Below, one piece after another: positions 33,291-41,755 of a stretch of 64,000 nucleotides of DNA (positions are counted from its first letter, which is position 1; every line of letters starts with the position of its first letter). The notes below the pieces were generated by a model. That model was given only the letters and a program-made list of their open reading frames with translations, searched no databases and was not told where the DNA came from. The DNA is from Sulfitobacter sp. HNIBRBA3233 (lineage in GTDB: Bacteria > Pseudomonadota > Alphaproteobacteria > Rhodobacterales > Rhodobacteraceae), in the NCBI RefSeq assembly GCF_040149665.1, contig NZ_JBEFLP010000001.1, forward strand, positions 2,480,001-2,544,000. Direction: 5' to 3'. A program made the translations under genes and the position numbers.

Positions 33291-34231
33291 AGGCCGTCGA
33301 GCACCGCTTTGCACTGGGCCGGAAGATCGGCCAACACCAGTTCGCGGCGTGGCGTGCTCGGCGCGGGCTTTGCACCGGGTTTCGGCTTGGGCGGGTTCAG
33401 GATATTCGCCTGCCACTGCCGCGCGTCGTCACAGCCGTCACCGGGCGGCGGCGGGGTCTGGTTGCGGCATCCGGTGGCACCCTGCGGGCAATTCAGCCGG
33501 ATGTGGAAGTGGTAATGGTGCCCGTACCACGGGCGGATCTTGCGCAGATAGCTGCGGTCGCCGGTTTCATCGTTGCACATCTGCACCTTCGCGCCGGGGA
33601 AGACAAAGATGCGCGACACGCGCGGATCCTTGGCAGCCGCCTTCAGGATCTCGTGGTGCGACCGCGTCCACGAGCTGTTGACATAGGCGCCGTTCGCCCG
33701 CCGCATCGAGATGGACGAGATATCCTCGCGCTGTTTGCGCGTCAGGCTCAGGGAGGTGGGCGGCAGCATCCAGATGTCTGCGTCCAGCCCGATCTGGTGG
33801 CTGCGGTGACCGGTCAGCATCGGCCCGCCGCGCGGCTGGCTCATGTCCCCGATATAGAGACCGTTCCACCCCGGTTGCTGCGCGGCAACGCGGCTCAGCC
33901 TTGTGACCATATCGATCATCTCGGGGTGGGCCCAGTTGCGGTTGCGGGACAGCCGCATCGCCTGCCATGTGGGGCCCGTTTCGGGCAGCTGCTGCGCGCC
34001 GGCAAGGCACCCCTTGGCGTAGCTGCCGAAGGGCGCGGGGCTTTGCGGGCTGGCCGCATTCTTGATGCCGAACAGCTTTTTCGCCTCGACATTGGCCAGC
34101 GGTCCCGCCAGCTCGCCGATGGTGGGCAATTCCGGCTGCTGCTCGGGCGCGCCGCTGATGTCGCGGCTGTTGCCACAGCTGGCAATCAACACGGTGAGGG
34201 CCGTAACACTGAGTATCTTTTTGATGATCAT
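33287..34231 (-). CDS. mepA: Penicillin-insensitive murein endopeptidase MepA
   Basis: 314 residues. Periplasmic zinc peptidase that cleaves peptide cross-links in peptidoglycan. Lipoprotein-type signal (LTVLIASC, lipobox Cys at residue 19). LAS-family zinc site: His and Asp in HRSHQIGLDADIW, and the C-terminal His pair in WYGHHYHFHIRL. Several cysteines (CNDE, CPQGATGC, GDGC) may form disulfides. The ATG at 34231 overlaps the transporter stop. Confidence 0.9.
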   Translation of the reverse strand: MIIKKILSVTALTVLIASCGNSRDISGAPEQQPELPTIGELAGPLANVEAKKLFGIKNAASPQSPAPFGSYAKGCLAGAQQLPETGPTWQAMRLSRNRNWAHPEMIDMVTRLSRVAAQQPGWNGLYIGDMSQPRGGPMLTGHRSHQIGLDADIWMLPPTSLSLTRKQREDISSISMRRANGAYVNSSWTRSHHEILKAAAKDPRVSRIFVFPGAKVQMCNDETGDRSYLRKIRPWYGHHYHFHIRLNCPQGATGCRNQTPPPPGDGCDDARQWQANILNPPKPKPGAKPAPSTPRRELVLADLPAQCKAVLDGL

Positions 34232-35601
34232 CTGCTGAAATCCCCGTTCGGTTTGACCCATGCTAACAGTATCAACCCTAGGATGAATAGCCCCACAATC
34301 GGCGTGACACCCAATTGCTGGCTGCCCGTCATCTGGCTGGTAAACGCGATCAGCGCGGGCGCCAGAAAGGACGTCGCCTTGCCGGACAAGGCGTAAAGGC
34401 CGAAAGCCTCTGTCATGCGCTCGGGGTTTGCCTGCCGCGTCATCATGTTGCGCGAAGACGCCTGCAGGGCACCGCCCGCGGCGCCGATCACCGCACCGGC
34501 GATGAAGAAGCTGACGTCAGGCAGCGCCGATCCTTCGGCGACCGGGATCCACAGCACCTGACCGGGGCTGACGGACACGATCAGCACCGCCACCAGCGCC
34601 AGTGCGACATTGCAGAAGACGATGACGGGCATCGGTCCTACGCGGCGGTCCACACGGCCCGCGATCCAGCAGAAAACCGCCCCCGAAACGGCGGCCAAAA
34701 TGCCAAAGATACCCACCTGCGTGATCGACCAGTTCAGCACCCCGGTCGCGTAGACACCGCCGAAGGTATACATCCCGTTCAGCGCGTCGCGGTAGAACAT
34801 CGACGACCCCAGATAGGCCAGCAGCGAAGGATGGCGCGGCAATCCCCGCAGGGTCCGGCCAAGATCCCGCAGGCTCTGGCGAATCACGATACGGTCGGCC
34901 ATCGCGGTGGGCCGGTCGCGCGCGGTCAGAAAGAAGGGGATCATGAAGACGGCGAACCACACCGCCGTCAGCGGCCCGACAATCCGTGTGTCGGCCTTCG
35001 TCGCCGGATCCAGCCCGAAGAGCGGCGAAAGCCCCGCCATGGTCTTGCCGCTGCCGGTGGCCTGAAACAGCGCCAGCATCAATGCCAGCGCCAGCACCCC
35101 GCCAACGTAGCCGAAAGCCCAGCCCGACCCCGAAATCCGGCCCAGCTCTGCCGGATTGTCGTCCAGTTCGGGCAGGTAGGAATTGGTAAAGATCGTCGCG
35201 AACTCCATCCCGATCAGGCCGATCCCGAAGAAGAACAAGGCCCACAGAACGGAAAAATCCTGTGGCGCCGTCCACCACAGGGCCAGTGAGCCCGTGAAAT
35301 AGAGAAAGGAGAAGAACCAGATCCACGGCAGCTTGCGGCCCGAATTATCCGCGATGGCACCCAGCACCGGGGCCAGCACCGCGATAGAGACGCCCGCAAT
35401 GGCCAGACCCCACCCCCAGTAGGCCTGCGCCTGCGCCTTGGCTGCGGCCTCCGGCATGCCCGAGGCGATCAGGTTGGCCGACACGGTCGCGGCGAAATAG
35501 GGGCCGAAAATGAAGGTCAGCAACAAGGTATTGTAAGGCTGGCTTGCCCAGTCGAAGAAGTACCAGCCCCAGATCCGCGCGCGCCCCGATGGTTGTGCCA
35601 A
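34228..35601 (-). CDS. UMF1-type MFS transporter (Atg22-like)
   Basis: About 457 residues, twelve predicted helices. Family markers: the N-terminal YFFDWASQPYNTLLLTFIFGPYF in one block, APVLGAIADNSGRKLPWI at motif A, and the late GALQASSRNMMTRQANPER. Bacterial UMF1 proteins are thought to export small molecules; the substrate is unknown. I favour a TTG start at 35601 because GGGAGG precedes it; an upstream TTG at 35649 is possible. First gene of the operon with mepA and the phytase-like gene, which suggests an envelope role. Confidence 0.8.
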   Translation of the reverse strand: MAQPSGRARIWGWYFFDWASQPYNTLLLTFIFGPYFAATVSANLIASGMPEAAAKAQAQAYWGWGLAIAGVSIAVLAPVLGAIADNSGRKLPWIWFFSFLYFTGSLALWWTAPQDFSVLWALFFFGIGLIGMEFATIFTNSYLPELDDNPAELGRISGSGWAFGYVGGVLALALMLALFQATGSGKTMAGLSPLFGLDPATKADTRIVGPLTAVWFAVFMIPFFLTARDRPTAMADRIVIRQSLRDLGRTLRGLPRHPSLLAYLGSSMFYRDALNGMYTFGGVYATGVLNWSITQVGIFGILAAVSGAVFCWIAGRVDRRVGPMPVIVFCNVALALVAVLIVSVSPGQVLWIPVAEGSALPDVSFFIAGAVIGAAGGALQASSRNMMTRQANPERMTEAFGLYALSGKATSFLAPALIAFTSQMTGSQQLGVTPIVGLFILGLILLAWVKPNGDFSR

Positions 35602-35653
35602 CTGCCTGCCTCCCGTTTTGAAAAGGTAGAGCAGGCGGACTGAGCACAATCAA

Positions 35654-35675
35654 GACAGGTTATTGTTGACCTGTC
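35654..35675. promoter_or_regulatory. Inverted repeat, candidate operator
   Basis: GACAGGT (35654-35660) and ACCTGTC (35669-35675) form a perfect 7-bp inverted repeat with an 8-base AT-rich spacer, in the divergent region between the UMF1 transporter and the BLUF gene. A TATATT follows at once. It looks like a dimeric regulator site; the regulator is unknown. Confidence 0.45.
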
Positions 35676-35695
35676 ATATATTACTGTGCATCTTT

Positions 35696-35713
35696 TTGGT
35701 TAGCTGGAACCAA
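35696..35713. promoter_or_regulatory. Second inverted repeat upstream of the BLUF gene
   Basis: TTGGTT (35696-35701) and AACCAA (35708-35713) make a 6-bp inverted repeat with a 6-base spacer, 48 bases before the BLUF start codon. No T-tract follows, so an operator is likelier than a terminator. Confidence 0.35.
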
Positions 35714-35760
35714 TAACACAACCTAAGCGGTCTTTGCGCTTCAATGGCTCGGGGGGAAAG

Positions 35761-36087
35761 ATGATCAGACTTATGTATTTCAGCACGGCGGCATCCTATG
35801 TTTCCAAGGCAGAACTTGACGCCCTGTGCGACAGTTCGGCCAGCAAGAATGCGTCGCGGTCGCTGACCGGTATGCTCGCGTTCAATGGCCGTAATTTCTG
35901 CCAGATCATCGAGGGCGAGGAAAACGATGTCGATGACCTGATCGAGGTCATTCGCGCCGACAGCCGTCACGCGGGCTTCAAGGTGCTCGCGCGCAAGCCG
36001 ATCTCCGAGCGCTATTTCGACGGCTGGTCCCTCAGGCGGGTCGACTCCCTCGACTTTTCCGAGGCGTTCGGCGCGATGGATGCCTGA
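35761..36087 (+). CDS. Short BLUF-domain blue-light sensor
   Basis: 108 residues, a BLUF domain with no effector attached. Flavin-site residues of the family are present: Tyr6 (MIRLMYFSTAA), Asn30 (SKNASRSLTG), Gln48 (FCQIIEGE) and Trp89 (FDGWSLRR). Blue light rearranges the Tyr-Gln-flavin hydrogen bonds and the signal passes to a partner protein, not identified here. Start at 35761 has a GGGGGAAAG site. It stands alone behind two inverted repeats. Confidence 0.88.
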   Translation: MIRLMYFSTAASYVSKAELDALCDSSASKNASRSLTGMLAFNGRNFCQIIEGEENDVDDLIEVIRADSRHAGFKVLARKPISERYFDGWSLRRVDSLDFSEAFGAMDA

Positions 36088-36237
36088 ACGGCGCTGCTGC
36101 CCGCCGCCCGTGGTCGCGGGCGGCTGATCCACCCCGGCTCGGGCGGGCCTGCACATCCGGAACGCGGGGCGCACTTGTCCTTTTACGCGGTCTTGCTTAC
36201 TTCACTGTCTGACCAGACCCCGGATAGGACCGTTTAC

Positions 36238-36525
36238 ATGACTTCGCTTTTCCAGATCCTGATGCTGCTGCTCGACATCGTGTGGTTCTTCATCATCGCG
36301 CATGTCATCATGTCCTGGCTGATAAATTTCCAGGTCCTCAACCTGCGGCAACCGCTGGTCAGCCAGATCTGGTACGGCATCAACCGCCTGATGGAGCCGC
36401 TCTATGCCCCGATCCGGCGGATCCTGCCCAACATGGGCGGTCTCGATCTGGCGCCGCTGGTGGTGCTGATCGCCGTGGCGGTACTGCGCATCGTTCTGGT
36501 CAACAACGCGGCGGCCTTTTACTGA
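36238..36525 (+). CDS. YggT family membrane protein
   Basis: 95 residues with two hydrophobic segments (about 3-25 and 68-90) flanking IWYGINRLMEPLYAPIRRILP, the YggT signature loop. Small inner-membrane proteins of unclear function, linked in some bacteria to osmotic resistance or cell division. ATG at 36238 with AGGA upstream; an in-frame ATG at 36175 lacks one. It precedes recQ by 83 bases. Confidence 0.85.
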   Translation: MTSLFQILMLLLDIVWFFIIAHVIMSWLINFQVLNLRQPLVSQIWYGINRLMEPLYAPIRRILPNMGGLDLAPLVVLIAVAVLRIVLVNNAAAFY

Positions 36526-36608
36526 CCGCGACCGCGCTGCGGGCTGTTGCCCCCGGCGGACCAATGTGGGAGTCCTGTCGCAACTGATTTCCTGACAGGT
36601 TCCCCCGC

Positions 36609-38651
36609 ATGCCCGCCGCGCAAGAGCTGCTGAAAGACATTTTCGGTTTCGAAGGCTTCCGCCCCGGACAGGAAGAGATCGTCGATGCGGTCAGCGCGGG
36701 CGAAAACGTGCTTGCCATCATGCCCACGGGCGGCGGAAAATCCCTGTGTTTCCAACTGCCCGCCATGATGAACGAAGGGGTCACGGTGGTCATCTCGCCG
36801 CTGATCGCCCTGATGCGCGATCAGGTTCGCGCCCTGCAAGAGGCGGGCGTTGGCGCTGGTGCGTTGACCTCCGGCAACACCCCCGAAGAAACCGACGCGG
36901 TTTGGGAGGGGCTCGAGGCGGGAACGCTCAAGCTTCTTTACATGGCGCCGGAACGGCTGGCCTCGGGGGCGGCAATGGGCATGTTGCGCCGCGTGGGTGT
37001 GCGACAAATCGCCGTGGACGAGGCGCATTGCGTCAGCCAGTGGGGCCACGATTTCCGGCCTGACTACCTGCGCATCGGAGAGCTGCGCCGCACCCTCGAT
37101 GTGCCGCTTGCGGCCTTTACCGCCACCGCGGACGCCGAAACCCGCGAAGAGATCGTGCAGAAACTCTTTGACGGGCACCCGCCCCGCGCCTTCCTGCACG
37201 GGTTCGACCGTCCGAATATCCATCTTGCCTTTGCCGCCAAGAATTCGCCGCGCGCGCAGATCCTGAACTTTGCCGCCGCGCGCCGGGGCCAGTCGGGCAT
37301 CGTCTATTGCGGCACCCGCGCCAAGACCGAGGGCCTCGCCCGCGCGTTGAACGACGCAGGGCAGACCGCGATCCATTACCACGGCGGGATGGAGGCAGAG
37401 GACCGCCGCATCGCCGAGCGGCGCTTCCAGCAGGAGGACGGGCTGATCGTCTGCGCCACGGTGGCGTTCGGGATGGGCGTCGACAAGCCCGACATCCGCT
37501 GGGTCGCCCACGCCGACCTGCCCAAATCCATCGAAGCCTATTATCAGGAAATCGGCCGTGCGGGCCGCGACGGTGCCCCCGCCGAGACGCTGACACTCTA
37601 CGGCCCCGACGACATCCGCCTGCGCCGCACCCAGATCGACGAAGGGCTGGCCCCGCCCGAACGCCGTACTGCGGATCACGGGCGGCTCAACGCGCTACTG
37701 GGTCTGGCCGAGGCGCTCGAATGCCGCCGCAGTACCCTACTCGGCTATTTCGGCGAGGCCGAAGTGACCTGCGGAAACTGCGATCTGTGCGACAGCCCCG
37801 CAGAAACCTTCGATGGCACCACTGCCGTGCGCAAGGCGCTGTCGGCGATGCTGCGCACCGATGAATGGTTCGGCGCGGGCCATCTGATCGACATCCTGCT
37901 GGGCGCCGACACCGACAAGATCCGCCAGCGCGGTCACGACAGCCTGCCGACATACGGCGTCGGCACCGAATATTCCAAGGGCCAGTGGCAGGCGATCTTT
38001 CGGCAGATGATGGGCCATGATCTGGTCCGGCCGGACCCCGAACGCCACGGCGCCCTGCGCATGACCGATGCGGCGCTGCCTATTCTGCGCGACGAGGCGT
38101 CGATCACCCTGCGCAGCGACACGGTGGCCTCTGCCGCCACCCGCCGCCCCGCCGTCAAGGCGATGGTCGGCGAAGAGGACGCGCCGCTTCTGTCCGCTCT
38201 CAAGGCCAAGCGCCGTGCGCTGGCCGAGGCGGCGAAGGTCCCTGCCTATATCATCTTCACCGACCGGAGCCTGATCGAAATGGCCGAACGCCGGCCCGCC
38301 ACGCTCGACGATATGGCCCGGATCAGCGGCGTCGGCGCCAAGAAGCTCGACAGCTACGGCGCGGCGTTCCTCGAAGTGATCAACGGCGCGGCCGAGGCGA
38401 TGCATCCCCAGCGCCGCAAGCTGGCAGGGCGCGATGCCGGATCGCTCTACGACCGTCTGATGTCGGTGCAGGTCGATCTTGCCCGTGGCCCGATGGGCAC
38501 CGACCGCCCGCTCAGCTGTTCGGCCTCCCTTCTGGCGAAGGTCGCGCAAATGCGCGATCCGACCGAAGAGACGCTGGAACGTCTCCTGGGCGACCGCCGG
38601 GCCGAGAGATTTGGCGCGGCCTTTCTGGACGTCCTGCGTGACCCGGACTAG
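36609..38651 (+). CDS. recQ: ATP-dependent DNA helicase RecQ
   Basis: 680 residues, full length. 3'-5' helicase in recombination and fork repair. Walker A PTGGGKS at 39-45, DEAH-type box VDEAHC near 136, Q-motif-like FRPGQEEIV at 17-25, helicase motif VI YYQEIGRAGRDG near 310, RQC zinc cysteines C388, C391, C394 (CGNCDLC), and an HRDC domain around 520-600 (YIIFTDRSLIEMAERRP). The last ~70 residues carry a further small repeat-like region. A separate gene from yaaA, 40 bases on. Confidence 0.95.
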   Translation: MPAAQELLKDIFGFEGFRPGQEEIVDAVSAGENVLAIMPTGGGKSLCFQLPAMMNEGVTVVISPLIALMRDQVRALQEAGVGAGALTSGNTPEETDAVWEGLEAGTLKLLYMAPERLASGAAMGMLRRVGVRQIAVDEAHCVSQWGHDFRPDYLRIGELRRTLDVPLAAFTATADAETREEIVQKLFDGHPPRAFLHGFDRPNIHLAFAAKNSPRAQILNFAAARRGQSGIVYCGTRAKTEGLARALNDAGQTAIHYHGGMEAEDRRIAERRFQQEDGLIVCATVAFGMGVDKPDIRWVAHADLPKSIEAYYQEIGRAGRDGAPAETLTLYGPDDIRLRRTQIDEGLAPPERRTADHGRLNALLGLAEALECRRSTLLGYFGEAEVTCGNCDLCDSPAETFDGTTAVRKALSAMLRTDEWFGAGHLIDILLGADTDKIRQRGHDSLPTYGVGTEYSKGQWQAIFRQMMGHDLVRPDPERHGALRMTDAALPILRDEASITLRSDTVASAATRRPAVKAMVGEEDAPLLSALKAKRRALAEAAKVPAYIIFTDRSLIEMAERRPATLDDMARISGVGAKKLDSYGAAFLEVINGAAEAMHPQRRKLAGRDAGSLYDRLMSVQVDLARGPMGTDRPLSCSASLLAKVAQMRDPTEETLERLLGDRRAERFGAAFLDVLRDPD

Positions 38652-38691
38652 GTAGCGCCCAGACCCGAACAACAGTGACCAAGGAATTGCC

Positions 38692-39471
38692 ATGCTCGTC
38701 GTGATCTCACCCGCCAAGAAACTGGACTGGGCCGCGCGTGACACCGGCACCACCGCGCCGGATTTCACCGAAGATGCAAATCGTCTGGTGAAAACCGCAC
38801 GCAACCTCAGCCTCGGCGATCTGAAATCGCTGATGGGCCTCAGCGATGATCTGGCGCGGCTGAACCGCGACCGCTTCCAGAGCTTTGCCGAAACCCCTGA
38901 CGCGGACCAGACACGGCCCGCGGCACTCGCCTTCGCGGGAGATACCTATCAGGGGCTCGAGGCCGCCACCCTCGACCCGGACGAGATGGCCTATGCGCAG
39001 GATCATCTGCGCATCCTGTCCGGTCTTTACGGGCTTCTGCGTCCGCTCGACGCGATACAGCCCTACCGGCTGGAAATGGGGAGCAAGCTGAAAACCCGGC
39101 GCGGCAAGAACCTTTATGACTATTGGGGCGCGGATCTGTCCAAGGCGTTGAACGCCCAGGCAAGCGCCACAGGCAGCGACACGCTGATCAATTGCGCAAG
39201 CCAGGAATATTTCGGTGCGGTGGACCGCAAGGCGCTGGACCTGCGCGTTGTGACGCCGCAATTCATGGAAGACAAAGGGGACGGCAAGGGCCCCAAGATC
39301 GTCAGCTTCTACGCCAAGAAAGCGCGCGGCGCGATGGCGCGCTTCATCGTCCAGAACCGGATCACCGACGCGAACGCGCTGCGCGACTTCGATCTGGGCG
39401 GATACGCCTTCGACGCCGACCGCTCCACCCCCGACACGCCGGTCTTTCTGCGCGATTATCCCACGTCCTGA
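38692..39471 (+). CDS. yaaA: Peroxide stress protein YaaA
   Basis: 259 residues, YaaA/UPF0246 family: starts MLVVISPAKKLDW, includes DTYQGLEAATLDPDEMAYAQ and HLRILSGLYGLLRPLD, and FYAKKARGAMARFIVQ near the end. The family binds DNA and limits iron-driven damage during peroxide stress. Nearness to recQ is consistent with a damage context but not proof. Its last 16 bases overlap the end of the convergent histidine kinase gene. Confidence 0.92.
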   Translation: MLVVISPAKKLDWAARDTGTTAPDFTEDANRLVKTARNLSLGDLKSLMGLSDDLARLNRDRFQSFAETPDADQTRPAALAFAGDTYQGLEAATLDPDEMAYAQDHLRILSGLYGLLRPLDAIQPYRLEMGSKLKTRRGKNLYDYWGADLSKALNAQASATGSDTLINCASQEYFGAVDRKALDLRVVTPQFMEDKGDGKGPKIVSFYAKKARGAMARFIVQNRITDANALRDFDLGGYAFDADRSTPDTPVFLRDYPTS

Positions 39472-41624
39472 ACCGGTAGAACCGGCGCGGTTCCTTCCGG
39501 CTGGGCTTTCAGGATCTGCTGCTCTATCGCCGCGCGCTTCAACGGTTTCGACAGGTAGTGGTCGAGCCCCGCGTCCAGAAACGACTTGTCGTCATCGCGC
39601 AGGGCGTGCGCCGTCATTGCCACGATGGGAACGTGCCGGCCGCTCGTTTGCTCGATGCCGCGGATCTCGGCCGTGGCCTTCCGGCCGTCCATTTTCGGCA
39701 TCGAGATATCCATGAAAACCACGTCCGGCCCGAAGGACCGGTAGAGCGCGACAGCCTCTTCCCCGTTCTCGGCGAATTGCAGGTCGATGTTGAGCGTCTT
39801 TACCATCTTGCTGAACACCAGACGGTTGGTTCTGTTGTCCTCCGCCGCCAGCACCCGCATGCGCCTGCCGACAGCCGGCGGGGCGTCGCTGTCGCGCGCC
39901 GGGGCAGGCAAGGCGCGCAGCGCATCCACAAGGGCGCGCCGTGGCAGCGGCTTTTGCAGCACCTGCGCGAAAAGCGTGGCGCGGCTGTCGTCCTTCAGGC
40001 CGATCAGGTTCGAGCTGATCACCAGCACCTGCGCGCGCCCCGCCACCGCCTCGGCCAGGGATGCGGCATCGACGCAGGGCGGCTTGTGTTCGGTCACGAT
40101 CACGTCAAAGCCTTCGGGATCGGTATCGACCTGTGCGATCGCCTCCGCAGTGCTGCCGACACCCGCAACCGCCAAGCCGAGCTGTGCCAGCTGACGCTCC
40201 AGTATGGCGCGGTTGCCGGGGCTGTCGTCCACCACCAGCACCCGGCGAAACCTGTCGCCCAGCCCCTCGAAACCGGGTTCAGCCTCCCCCTCCGTGGAAA
40301 GCGTGAGGCTGAAGCCAAAGCACGATCCCGCGCCCTCCTCGGAGGTTACCCAGATCTCGCCGCCCATCATCTCGACCAGCCGCCTTGTGATCGCAAGGCC
40401 CAGACCGGTGCCGTCGAACTGGCGGTTGCGCTGGGTCTCGACCTGATAGAACTCACCGAAGATATGTTTGGTCATATGCGCGGGGATCCCGATGCCCGTA
40501 TCTTCGACCGTGATATGCGGTGTGGCTGTTGCGCTCTGGGCGTCGGCCGTGCCGGTGACACGGATCAGCACATGCCCCCGTGTGGTAAACTTGATCGCAT
40601 TGCCGATGAGGTTCGTCAGCACCTGCCGGATACGCCCCGCATCGCCGCGCAGGCGCGTGGGCATGAAAAGATCGAAGTCGAAAAGGATCTCCAGCCCCTT
40701 CTCGCGCGCCATCGGCTGCAACAGCGTGATCACCTCCTCACAGGAGTGTTCCAGATCGAAGGGTTCGTCGTAGAGCTCCAGCCGCCCGGCCTCGATCTTG
40801 GAATAATCCAGCACGTCGTTGATGATAACCAGCAGCGCCTCGCCCGAACTGCGGATCGTCTGCACGTAAAGCCGCTGTTCTTCGTCCAGCTGCGAGTCGG
40901 CCAGAATATCGGCCATCCCGACGACGCCGTTCATCGGTGTCCTGATCTCGTGGCTCATATTCGCGAGGAATGCGGATTTCGCACGGTTCGCCGCCTCTGC
41001 CTGTTCGCGGGCATCGCGCAGTTCACTTTCGTATTTGACCGTGGCGGTGATATCGAGCCCGAGCGAAACCATATCGCCGCCCGGCCCGCGCTGGTCCACC
41101 AGACGGATATAGCTTTTGTTCCACAGCCGGATCACCGTCTCTTCGGGCACCCGTTTCTGGAACCGCGACAGCATCCGCTGCCGCCAGACCGTCGGGTTCA
41201 TGCCGTCCAGATCAACGATCCCCTCGTCGGTCATGGCCTGCAGGATGGTGACATAGTTCACCCCCGGCTTGATGATCTCCAGCCCGTCGAAGATGGCCAG
41301 ATACGCCTGATTGGCCATGATCAGCTGGTTGTCGCTGTCGAAGAACGCGAAACCGTCCTTGATCGTCTCGATAGAGTGCCACAGCCGCCGCTCCACCAGC
41401 GCGATCTTCTCCTGCGCCGCACTCAGATCGGATTTCACCCTCTGGTTCTCGCCACGGATCGATTCGACCAATGCGCGGGTATCGGTGATCTCGTCCGTCA
41501 GCTCCCGCGCGTGGCGGCCCAGCTTGCGGTTCGCGGCAAAAAGCTCGGCTTTCTTGAGCTCCAGCATACGCTCCGCCGCCAAACGGCCGCGCCGTTCCTC
41601 GGTCAGTTTCTGCTGTAGGCTCAT
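39456..41624 (-). CDS. Hybrid sensor histidine kinase with two receiver domains
   Basis: 722 residues, no membrane spans, so cytoplasmic. Coiled coil at 1-80, a PAS domain at about 90-190 (DGFAFFDSDNQLIMANQAYL), HisKA with phospho-His225 in MSHEIRTPMNG, HATPase_c at about 300-430 (DGTGLGLAITRRLVEMMGG). The first receiver (about 462-575) has Glu in VTEHKPP where the phospho-Asp belongs; the second (about 588-705) is canonical, with Asp near 638 in FMDISMPKMDG. The Glu may mimic or abolish phosphorylation. Signal and output are unknown; no response regulator gene is adjacent. Confidence 0.88.
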   Translation of the reverse strand: MSLQQKLTEERRGRLAAERMLELKKAELFAANRKLGRHARELTDEITDTRALVESIRGENQRVKSDLSAAQEKIALVERRLWHSIETIKDGFAFFDSDNQLIMANQAYLAIFDGLEIIKPGVNYVTILQAMTDEGIVDLDGMNPTVWRQRMLSRFQKRVPEETVIRLWNKSYIRLVDQRGPGGDMVSLGLDITATVKYESELRDAREQAEAANRAKSAFLANMSHEIRTPMNGVVGMADILADSQLDEEQRLYVQTIRSSGEALLVIINDVLDYSKIEAGRLELYDEPFDLEHSCEEVITLLQPMAREKGLEILFDFDLFMPTRLRGDAGRIRQVLTNLIGNAIKFTTRGHVLIRVTGTADAQSATATPHITVEDTGIGIPAHMTKHIFGEFYQVETQRNRQFDGTGLGLAITRRLVEMMGGEIWVTSEEGAGSCFGFSLTLSTEGEAEPGFEGLGDRFRRVLVVDDSPGNRAILERQLAQLGLAVAGVGSTAEAIAQVDTDPEGFDVIVTEHKPPCVDAASLAEAVAGRAQVLVISSNLIGLKDDSRATLFAQVLQKPLPRRALVDALRALPAPARDSDAPPAVGRRMRVLAAEDNRTNRLVFSKMVKTLNIDLQFAENGEEAVALYRSFGPDVVFMDISMPKMDGRKATAEIRGIEQTSGRHVPIVAMTAHALRDDDKSFLDAGLDHYLSKPLKRAAIEQQILKAQPEGTAPVLPVQDVG

Positions 41625-41755
41625 CCAGTTCCCTCACGCGCGCGCCGTCCCTCTCTATCGCCCGAACGCGGTAAACAGCGGATTAAGGACCAGCGGACTT
41701 GCCCGAATCTCGGCGGGCGTGCCACGCTGGGCGCATTTCAACGAAGGAATTTGCC

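Noticed and set aside
35654-35675. lux-type box for quorum sensing
   Set aside because: A lux box reads ACCTGT...ACAGGT; here the arms are in the opposite order (ACAGGT...ACCTGT), and no luxR/luxI gene is nearby.
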